From Panonychus citri (Eukaryota > Arthropoda > Arachnida > Trombidiformes > Tetranychidae): a stretch of DNA of 64,000 nucleotides. Under the pieces are notes generated by a model. That model did no database searches and had not been told where the DNA came from. It worked only from the letters and a program-made list of their open reading frames with translations. The translations under genes and the position numbers were made by a program. Positions 51,217 through 64,000 of this stretch are shown here, in pieces. The stretch spans positions 2,254,501 through 2,318,500 of the forward strand of contig NW_026515433.1 in the NCBI RefSeq assembly GCF_014898815.1, read 5' to 3'. Every line of letters begins with the position of its first letter. Within the stretch, counting starts at the first letter, position 1.

Positions 51217-54200
51217 CTGTTTAATAAAATCAACATGATTTTAAATTCCCAGGTATTGTTGATATAAACAAGAAAATACATATTAGAAAAATAAATTTAA
51301 CCAACAATTAAGGACTTGGACACAAGAGTGATGTTAAATTGTTCAAGATTTATTATCGTACATCATTAAAAATCATCATCATTATCCAACTGGAGACACC
51401 ATGATCATGATAATAATAATAACATCACTTTGATGACAATCAACTGTTACAATTTATAATCACTGTTATCCAATTCATGTGATTGTATTTATATAATTAT
51501 CATTAAAAACTTTTCATTATCACTCTGTGAATGAAATAACAATCAACTGATTCAGTTCAATATTAAGGTGAAAACTTATCAACAATAAAAGTGATGAAAA
51601 TAATGATAACAGATGATGACAATCATTTTGATGATATTGCTTTTTATTACCTTTTGTTTGTCATCATAGTGGGTGGTGTGGGGATTGGGTGGGATAAGAA
51701 TACCCATGAGAATTGAGAGAGGGAGGGTGACTTCAGGGTGGAGAAGTTGCCTGAACATTAGATTCCTGAGCTGTTATTATTATGTTATGAAAATTTATTT
51801 ATTTTTCTCTGAATTGATTTTGACTTGATTAGAACTTTTTTTGTTCTTTATTCAGTTTTTTTCCTTCTTATCATGAAAAGTATCACCATGTTATTATATT
51901 TGTACCTGAATTCCAGATGAAACCAATTCTCTGCTGAATTTCTAGACCGATTTACTGATAATATTGTGATACTGATGATTATTCATCAGTATGACGAACT
52001 CATTATATTCAGATTATCTCTATTCAGAATCATGTCTGTAACGATTCAGAGCTTTATTTTGAGAGCATTGAAAAGTTTTAACTCCATGATAACATTTCAT
52101 TTGTCACCTTTTCCAAATTATAATGACTGATCATGAAACAAACTTGTTATCAATCAATTGTTTCATTTACATGATCTATTAGCATTTTATTCAGAACTCA
52201 TGATTAATGAATGAAATCATTTCTTTAAAATTGTTCATTTTTCTTCAATCCAATCACAACATTAACCAGAAATATTGTCACTTGGTATCTTTAGTCATGT
52301 TATCTGATAGATTTTCAGGTTAATCTTGTGATTATCATGGTGATGATCAAGGTATGAAATCTTGTGATTCCATCATGTATTGACATGTAATCCAGAATAA
52401 ATTATCTACAAGAATGAATGAGAGAGAAAGAAAAAAAAATGATTCTTTTTCTTGTAACAACTTCTTTTTCATTTTCCAACCAAATTATTCAGAACTTTCT
52501 TCATGGTTCATAACATGGAAATCAATCAATGTCAATCCACACACACACACTCATGATCCATAACAATAGTAACAATAATATTTTTCCTTCTGAATACAAA
52601 CAGAAAATATTATCACCAACTTGAAGGTAACCATCAGATTCTCATCATGATAAGTATTCAGAGTAAGTAATAATCTTCACCATGATTATTATCGTGGTCA
52701 TCTCAGGATCTATGCATGGAAAATTTCAAAATCTTCCAGAAAGAAAGAGAGAGAGAGAGAGAACAATGTTGAAAAAAAGTTCCAAAGGAAACTCATCTAT
52801 TTTTATCTCCTCTTATTCCTAATCATGGTTATCATGCTCATCTTTTTCAAAGATTTTCAATTGTACTAAAATTTTTTTCTTCTTCTGTTGATCATGATGA
52901 TTGAATGAAGATTTCAGTGAACCAGAATAATATGATTCTGAACAAACAAGTGATTCCAAGTAATATCATGATAACCAATGAATACCAATCAATAATATAT
53001 TATGTTAACTCTGAATTGTGAAGAAATTTTTTTTTCGTTTTCTTTTTTTTTCTTTCTCTCCTATGTAACATTTATAATGGACACAAGACTGACCAATCTG
53101 GTGATGTTTTCACTGATGATGATGATGATTAAATTGATTAAGGAAGTCATTATTTCCGCCATTGAATTATCATTCAGTCTGATGAGTTTTTTTTTATCAT
53201 CATTATCATTTGATTCAACATCGCCTACACTAATATTCAGGGTACATCATGTTAGGATACTTGAACTTGAAACATATTGATTTATAACTTTAATGGTCAG
53301 TTGATTGGTCCAATAAGTTGAACATGATAATAATAATAAATAATTCAATCAATCAGATAATTATCAATTGTCCAGTCATCATCAGGCATTAAGATATACA
53401 TTGACCTCGCATGTTAAGGTAGGAGGAATAAAATTATTCTAATGGAATTTTTTTTTCGAGAAAAAAAAAGTTCTGACTTTGATTCTGATAACTGTGAAGA
53501 GAAATACTGACCAATGGTCATATACTTTATATATACACTTTGTCTCTCATTTGATCTTCTCAGGAAGGAAAAAGAAACAAAAGCAAAAATTTCAATCGAT
53601 TTTTTTTTCTTTTCTCTTCTCTCTCCTTCCAAGGGAAATGTTACAATGATGATTATTGTGGTTTGAACACCGAGGTGGGTATTCAAAGTTCAATGACAAG
53701 ATAAATGTCAATGTAACCCACCCACCCAACTACAACTATCAAGGTTAACCTTTAACATGAATACCCTCTGAAGGATTTCACTAGGGTGAAAAAAAAAGTA
53801 TCTATTGCATATTTTTTTTCACAGGCAAAAAAAGCACTTTACCTGCCAAGGTGAATGTTAAACATGTATGTTCACATTTCCAATGCTGAATAAATAATTA
53901 TATGGAAATGGGAATAAAACATAAACTGAATCTTGTATAATATCATATTCAAAATGGGTTTGTTTTTTTGTTGAGAGAAACATTTCCAATTGCAGCATTT
54001 ACCTTAGACGATATTGGATATATATTAAAAGGTATATATATCTGTTTGAATATTGTTTTTTTATTATCACCATTATCATGAATATTATGAAAAAATCTCT
54101 ATTTCTTCAGTATTTATGGTTATCATTAGTTTTCCCAAAGTATTCTCATCATGGTGAATATAAAATGTTAGCATTTCTCAAGTTGACAGATTAAATCTGT

Positions 54201-54505
54201 TCCCATTTTTCAAAATTCACCATTTCAATGGTATATGAATTATATATTTATATTCAATTCAATTGTTTAGTCAGAATTTCCCTCTACAAAACTGAGAGTG
54301 ATGCAAATTCTGTATATGAATGTTAATCTGGTTACTCTGATTATTATCAAGGTGGAAAGGAATCAGTGTGAAAATATATTTCTAATTAGTTGAGGACGAC
54401 TTTCTGATTAGATGAAGTTAATGAAAGAAACAAATAAATTCTCAAGGAATAAGCTGAAATTCTGGAGATCAGATTAAGTCCTAATCATGGTGATAAGAAA
54501 GAAAG

Positions 54506-54508
<3 letters not shown>

Positions 54509-54545
<37 letters not shown>
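54509..54545. repeat. GA microsatellite
   Basis: About 18 uninterrupted GA dinucleotides in the gene-poor stretch. Confidence 0.9.
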
Positions 54546-54549
<4 letters not shown>

Positions 54550-57500
54550 CTTTAACCTTAATCTTCTATCAACTTAATCATCGCCATCACTATGATGATT
54601 TAATGATTGATTAGTTGATCGATTAGCTTATTATTATAAAGGAGTTGATAAGTTATCTTATCCATGATGATTAATCAGTAAATCATGAAGGATGAACGAT
54701 AAATATGAAGAAAAAAAAAGTTCTTACTCAATGTATTTATAAAGTTATCTTGTCAATGTCAAGTTTTCATCTGTAAATATTATCATCATTTTCCATATGA
54801 ATTATCATCTACAAATGAATACATTGTACTCTAATAATCATCTAAGCAAAATGTTAAATCAATCAAATTATTGACTAGAACTTTTTTTTCCCATGTTACT
54901 TTTGTGATCGTTTTTTTTTCCTCCATCTCTTATGCCAAGGTAATAAAATAAATCCTAAGGTTTTCACCGAGAACTCACTCACCCTGATTTGTTATCATGA
55001 TCGTGAGAGTGAAAAATGAGATGATGAAAACTTCACCTGGAAAAAAATACATCATCTTAATCAGAACGATAATTCATTCATTTGATTATAATGAATAGGT
55101 TTGAGTTTTATCATCATGTTGATTAAGATTATGATGATTACTTTCAATTGTGAATAAAAGCCTTTTCTCAATGTATATATAATCTCATTAGGTTCATGAG
55201 TATTTCTCAGGGTAAATTATCCTGAATGAATTTTCATCTACTAGCATTGAGAAAATTTCAACAGTCTTGTTTATTGTTGTTGTGAATTCATTTGATGATC
55301 AATTGAATTTTATCATCTTCCAAATGATCATGATAATGAATCAGTTGTCAATGTCTATATAACTATTAAGTTTATCGGTGAAATCATTCAATTGAACTGA
55401 ATAATCATTCATCATCATGAAAGCTTATCAATGATCAAATTTGAGATTTACATTTGAAATTATTTTTGCTTGACCAAAGTCCAGTGTGAAAATGAAATGA
55501 TGATGATGAAACCTGAAAGGAAATGACTTTTCCTAATGAAACAATTACAAACAAATGAAATTTTCATGATAATGTTTCAACAATTTGAATAGATAATCAA
55601 ACCCATTGAAATGAACATTTAAAAGATGAATGGTTATAATTAAAAACAATAGAAATTAATTGTGTATACAATTAACTGGATCGAGAGAGAGAGAGAGAAA
55701 GAATCAACTAACAATTTAGTCTCATTTATGATTCCAATTGCAAGCTTATAATTATCATGAAATTATCGTCAATAAATATGATGATGAGAATGATGAGATT
55801 CATTATCATCCATGAGTCTTTTACATGGAAAAGGTATGTTCATGAAAAAAACGAAAAGAGATAAAATTTGATGAAGATTCTGAATCTGTTATCATGTAAC
55901 TTGAAGCGGTTCATTTCTGTCAGAAACAAGGTGAACATGATTGGAGTAATTATCATGATTAATTTCCAGAATTAACTGAATAATTGATGGAACTTGAACC
56001 AAGAATTTTATTACCATTTTGTCTTGGAAAAAAAGTTCGACAAAAGTTTCGATTAACTTTATCGAATCGTTTTCGTCTCAAATTTTATTTTCCAACAAAA
56101 TTTTAATTGTTTCAATTAATTTTCTTCTAAAAGACTTTAATTGAACACAATTGGCTAAACTACAATGATCATCATTAATCTGATAATCATCATCATGATG
56201 CTTACTCAATCATCATGATGGTTACAATTAAATTGTTCAATTCCTTATGGGATAAGTTATCATATTTACCCATTATCATCATCATCATATTATTATAATT
56301 ATCACAGATGATGAGGTAACATTTTCTACCTATTTTTTTTCATATTATTACAACAAAATTTATCTTCATCATCTTTATCATCATCCAAAGTCTATTATTG
56401 TCTTTACCTTGGAGGTTTTATCTTTTTTGGTCATCATCATTATCATCAAATGTCCACAATGTTTACTTTTACATCTAAATGATGAGAAATAAAAATGATC
56501 AACCTTTTAAATGGACAATCAGACTTGAGGCTATTATCATCCTTCTGATGATGAGGATGAAAAGTTTTGAAATGAAGTGAAAGAAAGAGATGAAGACAGA
56601 GAATAAGTGAGATAAGATAATGATGAAGGTGGACATGAGGATTATCATTCGCTTGACCATCATCATCATCATGGTCATTGCTGGAAATCATTTGGGAATT
56701 GAATCACGTTAAAGATGAAGATGAAGAAAAAAACACTTTCCGGTTAGCTTAACGTTTCTAATATTATTACATAGATATTTTTTTACCTTTTGCTATTTTT
56801 TTTTTTGTTCATCTTTTCATCATCATACTGGTCATCATCATGGTCATCTGACTCCCCTTTGTGACTTTACTTGAACTTTTTCTGCCTCTTTCTCTTTGTC
56901 TATCTCTCTTTCTCTTTGGTCATTTCATCTACCAAAGGTAAACATTATAAACTTACTACTGGTCAAGTAACTGTCCATTTCAATTCAGTGTTTGCTTCCG
57001 TTGAACCTTTTTTATCATCATGATGATGAGGGAGAAAGAGTGAGAAAGAAAGTGTGTCAATGTTGACCAATGTCCACTGTTATTGTTGTCATTTTATTGT
57101 TTTTTTTTCACTCTACTCTGGTTCTCTCATCACGATAACATAGTAAAAAAAAAATAGCAAATTAAGTGACAATTTAATTGAAATACTGACCATCAAATGG
57201 ACACACAATACTATGAAATGAATATATTGAGAGCTGAAAATCTGAATCAACACCAATCATGAAGTTGAAATTTTCAAACTTTGAACATTTTGTTTCCCAT
57301 TCAATCAATAAATCATTTGGTTTCCTCTTCAATCTACAGAATCGATCATCAAATGAAAATAGAAACTGAAACTTTCCAGATTATCATGAAAACTCATAAT
57401 CTCTCTCAAAATTATTATTACATTTTCAAATGTTTATCATTTTTTATCTTCTATTAATAATAAATATTATTTTTAATTCTGCCAGAAAAGGCATTAGAAC

Positions 57501-58561
57501 TTTTTTTCTTTCTTTTCGTTATTCAACTTTCCTCGAATTTGAATTAATCATGGAAAACAAAGTTTGATTAATGTTTTCGTTAGTCAATGATACTGATAAT
57601 GTATTAATAACAAGGGTATTATCACAATAGTAATAACAGTAAAATAACATCGCCCTTGTAAATATTAACTTGTAACTTATCATCATGATAATGTTTTCAT
57701 ATTAATAATCTGAACAGCTAAAAAAATTCATATTTATGATACCTGAAAGTATCTTCATTATAAAAGTTTAAACTTCAAGTTATAATCACTTGGAATTGAA
57801 TATATCCAATGTGATTTGTTCTGAAACTTTCAGAATTTTCAGAATTTTAGAACTTTTATTTTTTTATGCTTCGAAATTTTCTCGATACATAAATATTATT
57901 ATGTTCTAATATCCATTAATTCATATGATATTGAACTCTAAAAAGCCATGAATAACTTTAGCTGTTGATTTTAGCTATGAATTGCTATCGATATTGAGCA
58001 TTTTATTTGGTAGAATTTAGTTTTTTTTGTTCAGCGAAAAAAATGAGAACAATTTTTTACCTTGATTCTTTAATCAAACTTTTTTTCTCTCTAGTGATTT
58101 ACTGAGCATCCAACACCTTAACTGACTTGAAGTGATTATCAACAGATAAACAGAAACTGGAATAATAATAATGAAGATAATACTCTTATCAGAATTATTG
58201 TCATCAGAACATTTTCCTTAGAAGATTTTTCTTCTTCTTCTTCTTTTTACTCTTACTTTCTAACTCTTCTTCATGTTTAGCATTTTCTTTAAGCTTTTCA
58301 ATGTATCAATTTTGAGTTATATTTTTAAGGTTCGAAAAAATTTAGAACATTTTTACTTCTTTTATTATTTTCCCTCTGAAAATTGTCTGAAATCCTAAGC
58401 TGTATTCCTTGGTGTATATTTATTATTATCTTCACTATCGTCGAAGTCGACTTGTCTTGAGGAAAAGAAGGATGGAGAGAAAAAAACTTTTCGAACTCTC
58501 AACATTCACCTTAGCAGATATATATACATACAAGGAACATTAGAGTGGGTATGCTGCTGTT

Positions 58562-58577
58562 GTGCTACATGTAGCAC
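58562..58577. repeat. 16-bp perfect palindrome
   Basis: GTGCTACATGTAGCAC is its own reverse complement. It lies in gene-poor DNA with no adjacent ORF and could be a dimeric transcription-factor site. Confidence 0.7.
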
Positions 58578-58727
58578 TATTACATCAGATCAAAATATAT
58601 TGTCAATTTTCTGCTAGAATTGACATTCTCCTTGGAACATAAAAGAAAGAGAAGAAAATGTTTTTCTCTCTTTCGAAAATAATTTTCCATCCTAATATTA
58701 TTTCCTTTCTAATACATGATATAATAC

Positions 58728-58771
<44 letters not shown>
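58728..58771. repeat. CT microsatellite
   Basis: About 22 uninterrupted CT dinucleotides, the longest simple tract in the window. Confidence 0.92.
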
Positions 58772-58774
<3 letters not shown>

Positions 58775-61700
58775 GTCTAGTTCTCTTTTTATGTCAAAGT
58801 TACATTTTCTTTGGTTTATTCTGTTAAGAAATTATCATCATGCTCGACTCAATTCTTACAACTTCCAAATATGATATAAGTTTTGTTTCTGTTGAAATGT
58901 TAAATTATCAAGAAAAAAAGGAAGACAGAGAAATAGATAGAAGCTGAAAGATGAAGATGATGAAGATGATAAGTATTATATAAGAAAGAAAAAAAAGTTT
59001 ATCTCATCAAAAGTTGAAATTCACCCTGAGGATACTCAGAAAGAAGAGAAAATGTTTCATTCCTATCATTACACTTCAACTAAATTTCCATCGACTTGGT
59101 TATCTATTTCATTCTGATAAAGTTCTGGTATCTTGATATCCAAATGATGTCCATCCATGGGAGATAATATTTATCTTCCATGATGAAAATACTACTATAT
59201 AAATCTAATACTTGTTGGCATTAGATGAATACAAGTTTGGAAAATGCTACAGGTAAAAATGTCCATGGAACTTTTTTTTATCATATTCATGTTATATTAT
59301 CTTCATTAAACTGGGAATTGTTATTTTTATTACTCCAACGAGATTAATATATCAAGAATCAGAGTAGATGAAGTTGATATTGGTGATGTTGAGTGAATGA
59401 TGAGAATGAAGATAGAAAAGTTCTGAGAGAAGATGAAGAGAAGGGAAAACTTTTATTAGAACTGAATTAGTTTCATCGATAGATCGTTCACCAGCAAGGG
59501 GGAGAGAGGCTCGAAAAAGATATCATCATTACCATCATTATCCTTAATATCATCATTATCGTTATCATGAGTTGATCATCATTATCATCACTCTTGAGTT
59601 TATCGTTGAGAATTGGTTCAAGATCGTGATGGGAACCTCGAAATGTCCAACACACATCGAACTGAATCGTTTTTTTTTGCCTCCTCAGTTTAGTTTCACT
59701 TCTGGGTAATGATCATTCTCGATGATGAACAATTTCATATATGAACTTTTTTTTTCATTTACTACGTGACTTGTATCTCTTACCCACCCATCCACACCCA
59801 CTCTTCACCCTCCCATGATGCAAATACCCTTTCATGATACATTGTGAGAGAGACTAGTTTTCATATTGGAACAACTTAATTTTCAATGTTACCTTTTTAT
59901 TGTATTTGTTTCTGTTGTTATTTTATCTTTTCTGTTGATCATCATTCACAATCTGAAACATGATATTATTATCAACTATTTGGGTATAACTTCATGATTG
60001 AAATTCACCTGAAATTTCATGATCAACTAATAATAATTCAAAAGAAAGGATAAAGTTTTATATGTTTTCAGTCGTTACACGAAATTGAATTGAAAATGAA
60101 TGAAATTGAATCATCATGAATACTCAGAATTTTTTGTTTTTTCCCTTTTCTTTTTTTTTGTTTAGATAAAATTGTTGCTGATTCTCATTTGTTTTCATCC
60201 ATCATGTTGATTTTCATGGTGAATACCTCTAACTGTGAGTTTCAGGGTAAAAAGTTTGCATTCAATATTATTCATGATTGTTATTGATTGACTGAAATTA
60301 GATTAATTTGATTTCTTTGAGAAAAAAAGCAAAATTCTGATTGGAGGACCAGACAGAGATAAAAGTTCAGAGAGAAAATCAGTTCAATTGAAATTTCAAT
60401 CAATTCATTCATTAGGTTAATTAACTTTTCAATAATTTTGTCCAGTCACAATTTCATGATATTCATCATCATGGTTACAGTTTTTAAACAATTCAACTTT
60501 TTCACAATTTTCTGTACAATTTGATTGAAACATTTTTATCGACGTGTCTATGGATCATGATACTACAGGGTGTTTTTATCCACTACGGAAAGTTCATTGT
60601 TGGCTAATGGTGACCTTCTAATGACTTGTAATTCTTGAGATATTCAGGGAAATAGCCACAATGAATACCCTGTATACCAGGTAAATTGTTTTCATTTAGG
60701 CTAATCCTTATTATCAGAGTACGAATCTAATGTATATTAATTACCATGGTGATGCAATAATTTCATGATGAATTATAATAATAATATTTGTTGGATTAAA
60801 ATTGATGAGCATTTTTATTTATCATGATAACTTAAAATAACAGAAATGATTAGTTTATTGCTGGAAACATTTTCATCAACCACTAATCTTCAATCACATT
60901 GAATTAGTTTGAAACAAATTTGATCAATCTGATCATTGGAAATAATCTCGTTCAGTTGAGGAATCATCTTTTTCATGAGAAAGACTCTGAACTTGGTGAT
61001 TGAAATGGTGAATTCTAAGCAAAACTAATATTTTTTTTTCTTTGAATTTGTTGAAAGAATTTTTTTTCTATCTTCAGAGATTGATTGATTTTCTTTAAGT
61101 CAAACTGATTAAATCTCTCTCATGATTGATTCAAGTGTCATGATTATAATTTGTGATAGAGATTTAACTGAATTTACTTTTGGTGATTTGATTATTATCA
61201 TGAATGAGCATGTAATTAACTTTTGGTTACGATTACATGATAACCATTTCTCTTTGGATCAATATTTACCTGAGAAAATGAATAATGAACAAAAAAAAGT
61301 TCATATTCAAGGGAGTTGGAAAAATTTTCATCTAATTCAATTGTATTCTCATGTTTGTTTACCATGATTACAACTAAATTGTTACAATTTCATGAAATTT
61401 TGATCAACTTTTTTTTTCATCTTCACTTTCATATCTCTCAATTTGCCTCGAGGGTTAAACTGTTTCCAAACTTAATGAATTAAAAACAAGACTTAGGTGA
61501 ATACATGAAACTAAAATTCAAAGTTCATGTTATTTCAACCTTTTATCATGAATTCATTATAATCAAAATCGTAAATATAACTTTCAACCAATTGAAGTTA
61601 AAATTATGATTAGTAATCGATACCAACCGATATGAGAAATGATTATTACTACCAATCAGCTGATTAATTGTTTACACTTCATCGATAATAACTATTGATA

Positions 61701-62499
61701 ATCAATAAATTATTGGCCACAATTAGTTTGACAATCAAAGGATATCATGATTATTGATTGTTGGCCTTTCGGTTGACTTTGAGAAGGGAAAAAAAGTTCA
61801 TATCGATGAATATGAATGGTTAAGGAAATTATTTAACTATTATCTTTGAATTATGAATCATAAATGGCCATTAATCAATAAGTCGTCATGGTCATCTCCA
61901 TCTTCATCTTCATCTTCATGGATAAAGGTCAACATCTTGAGAAAACTTTTTTTCTGTTGATATAGCAAATGATTAAATTAGTTTGTGATGCTGTTGATTA
62001 TAATCATGATAGATGATAAATGTAATTAGATTGAAATATGTTGCATGATAAGATTTTTTTTCTGCTAAGGTAACAAAAAAGTTCACAATCAATAGGAATC
62101 AGAATAAAAATCTCAGGTAATGAAAGTGAATCAAGAGAGAGAAAAAAATTGAATTCATAATTTACGCAATCTCATATTCCAGAGTAACTTTGATCTAATG
62201 TTAAATTGCTGACAGATTGAAATTCATGATAATTTCTGAATAAATCTGTTCAAGTTCTGACAAGAGATTCAGAGATTCAGAGTTTGAAAGTGTTGAACAA
62301 ATTAAATTAACTAATTGCTGATAATCTTGATGATTAACTGATTAATTTTAATCAACAACAATTTTCTTTTTATACATGAAGATTGAAATTAATATCAACC
62401 TTAAGGTTGATATATAAATCTTATTATCATGATTAATTAAAGGCTTAAAATTCAATCAACCATATTGATCAAATCGACCATATTAATTAACCATAAGGG

Positions 62500-63326
62500 T
62501 TAATTAATATCAGGTAACACGTTCCCCTCGCAGAAAAGACCGGACCTACGGGCTTCATTTCGAACCATGCGAACGAAATACGAAACATCATGAACATCTA
62601 TTAATTCATTGGTCAATAGACTTATATCCAATAATTTAGATCGATTTTCTTGTACTTTGATCATACGAATAATTGAATTTCTGGTATTTATTGCATCCAC
62701 CATATTATCAGCATATCGAATCACCATGTTAAAGAGAGTTATCAATTTACCATTTTCATTTCGTCTATAAGGAGGTTGACTTCTTATTTGACGCTGAACC
62801 ACGTATCTTTTCAAACGAACTTCTCTAGATAGATGACAATAATGACGATGCAAATTTCGAAAATTAACTGGAATAAAATAAAATAATATTAATAAGGATT
62901 ACATATTTTTTTTGATTAAATAGCACAGAATATGCGGGGATTAATTGGGAGGAATATTTTCTTTATTAGCTCCAACAGGATCTCGAAATTCTTGACGAAT
63001 AACGTCTGCATTATCCAATCGAAAATATCATAAGCATTAAGGTCATTAAATTCTTCGAAAAATTCTGCAACCAGAATCGAACATTCGACCAATAGTTCCT
63101 TAACTCTTTCATAATTGGCTGCTAGTTGTTCGATAAAAGCTTCACCTCTTTTTTCGCAAATTGTAACCAGTTTAATGCATAACATTTGCTCATTTTCCAT
63201 CATTTCTCTCATTCTAATTCGAGGTTGATAGTTTTCGATATCTTCGTCGATTTGAATGATTAACATACTGCATTGACTATGGAGTAGATTGTATCGCTGA
63301 TGACGAGCTGTAAAAAAAAATATCAT
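62500..63326 (-). CDS. Unknown helical protein, two exons (possibly 5' incomplete)
   Basis: I do not recognise this family. The exons are about 62927-63307 and 62500-62867 (stop TAA). The 59-bp intron uses a weak donor (TTCT|GTGCTA) and a good acceptor (TATTCCAG), and the frame is kept across it. The protein is mostly helical and charged, with segments such as MREMMENEQMLCIKL and YERVKELLVECSILVAEFF in exon 1 and KLITLFNMVIRYADNMVDA and VSYFVRMVRNEARRSG in exon 2. No signal peptide, clear membrane segment or catalytic motif is seen. It either starts at ATG 63326 or continues from an upstream exon through the acceptor TTTTTACAG at 63308. It sits 3' of, and on the same strand as, the glycoprotein-like ORF ending at 63330, so the two could be parts of one gene or element. 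Confidence 0.5.
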
Positions 63327-63329
63327 AGA

Positions 63330-64000
63330 TTAATAAAGATGATGTAAAGGTACTTCTTCGACTTTTGATGTAAATATTGATGCGGTTAAAGTTGAAGTCC
63401 GTAAACATTTAATAAGCAGCACACAAAAGCGTAAAGCAGTCCATCCAACCAATATTAATGAGATAGTAGTGATGTAATCTTGATAGTTGTGAAGGAAATT
63501 AGTGAACCAATTAGTAAATCCAAGACTTGTAAAGTTTAATTCATTCAGATCCACCTCCTTTAGTATCAATTCATTATCATCACTAGCCACAAGATGGAGA
63601 TTAATTTTGTCAGACCAAATAGAAGTTTCAGGTGTATTAATGTTAGTTAAAATAGTTGACACAGAATAATTAACCATATCAATACTAAAATTCAAAGTTG
63701 TTGGTATTCGAATAACAGCATTTGGGCATTTTCTGGTGATGTCATAAATTGTTATTTTATGACCAGGACAATAAACATAAAACATTTCATTAACACTTTT
63801 GATTTCAGGTCTCATTGTTGTTAGATTCTCCTTAAAACAATCAGTAATTTTCCATTTAACATTGTTGATATTAGTTAAGCAATTTGGTCCATGGTGAAGG
63901 AGAATATTATTCATTGTAATATCTCGTTCTGGAATTTCGCATATATTTGAACTTCCATTTTCAATCATGATGAATTTGGGTCCAAAATAGTTGACTTGAC
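63330..64000 (-). CDS. Envelope-like membrane glycoprotein, C-terminal part (edge-truncated)
   Basis: The frame is open from the right edge to a TAA at 63330. The first internal Met is at 63968, but the frame continues upstream of it, so the 5' end is missing. The visible part is an ectodomain with several Cys residues and multiple N-x-S/T sites, then one strong transmembrane segment (about 70-45 codons from the end) and a short basic tail. This plan, ectodomain with one C-terminal anchor, resembles the env of errantivirus or other LTR retroelements in arthropod genomes. That is inference from architecture; a host type-I membrane protein is possible. No pol, gag or LTR lies inside the window. 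Confidence 0.45.
   Translation of the reverse strand, partial: QVNYFGPKFIMIENGSSNICEIPERDITMNNILLHHGPNCLTNINNVKWKITDCFKENLTTMRPEIKSVNEMFYVYCPGHKITIYDITRKCPNAVIRIPTTLNFSIDMVNYSVSTILTNINTPETSIWSDKINLHLVASDDNELILKEVDLNELNFTSLGFTNWFTNFLHNYQDYITTISLILVGWTALRFCVLLIKCLRTSTLTASIFTSKVEEVPLHHLY

Larger units (their letters stand above)
49681..62499. other. Long gene-poor stretch upstream of Elk
   Basis: About 12.8 kb without a recognisable protein or RNA gene. It is rich in ATCATGATGAT-type words, GA/CT microsatellites (54509-54545; 58728-58771) and a GTT/GGT run (50311-50376). The Elk promoter and non-coding 5' exons probably lie here. A candidate exon is listed separately at 51146-51216. Confidence 0.55.

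Noticed and set aside
1..64000. CRISPR arrays, bacterial operons, rRNA or tRNA genes
   Set aside because: None was recognised. The repeats are microsatellites or tandem duplicates without spacer structure, and the genes are intron-containing metazoan genes.

Overview
This window is animal nuclear DNA. It is AT-rich, its genes are split by GT-AG introns, and the space between genes is full of short GA/CT, TCA and GAT repeats. The gene families are metazoan: a polypeptide GalNAc-transferase, ASPP, Dbf4 and an Elk-type potassium channel. A UDP-glycosyltransferase lacks the N-terminal signal peptide and C-terminal membrane anchor of ordinary animal UGTs. That suits a plant-feeding mite of the Tetranychus type, whose UGTs are known to be bacterial-like. 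The organism call is inference.

Layout: (1) 86-4928, + strand: last six exons of a polypeptide N-acetylgalactosaminyltransferase, cut by the left edge. (2) 8.8-9.9 kb: a decayed coding relic on the - strand and a perfect 18-bp inverted repeat. (3) 13928-15907, -: a complete two-exon UGT. (4) 19129-25670, -: an ASPP (PPP1R13) orthologue with coiled coil, PP1-binding RVSF motif, ankyrin repeats and SH3; its terminal exon is only 54 nt. (5) 29986-32006 and 33209-35225, +: two tandem Dbf4 genes. (6) 35526-49680, -: an Elk/Kv12 (KCNH) channel in eight coding exons, with introns up to 4.3 kb. (7) 49.7-62.5 kb: about 13 kb without a recognisable gene, apart from one exon-like segment at 51146-51216. 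(8) 62500-64000, -: a two-exon helical protein of unknown family, next to an open, edge-truncated glycoprotein-like ORF that resembles the end of a retroelement envelope.

The most informative region is 28.5-36.5 kb. The Dbf4 copies are nearly identical in their upstream DNA and in the zinc-finger half, but clearly different in the N-terminal half that carries motifs N and M. A decayed piece of the Elk C-terminal exon lies between them and appears to mark the duplication junction. Copy 1 also seems to lack the 5'-UTR splice acceptor that copy 2 has. The genes do not form one pathway; this is an ordinary chromosomal neighbourhood with one recent local duplication. I found no convincing previously undescribed system. 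The best leads are the mosaic Dbf4 pair, the Elk C-terminal frame break, the weak Elk donor whose retention would remove the cyclic-nucleotide-binding domain, and a dispersed A-rich GTTCTAA word in the non-coding DNA.
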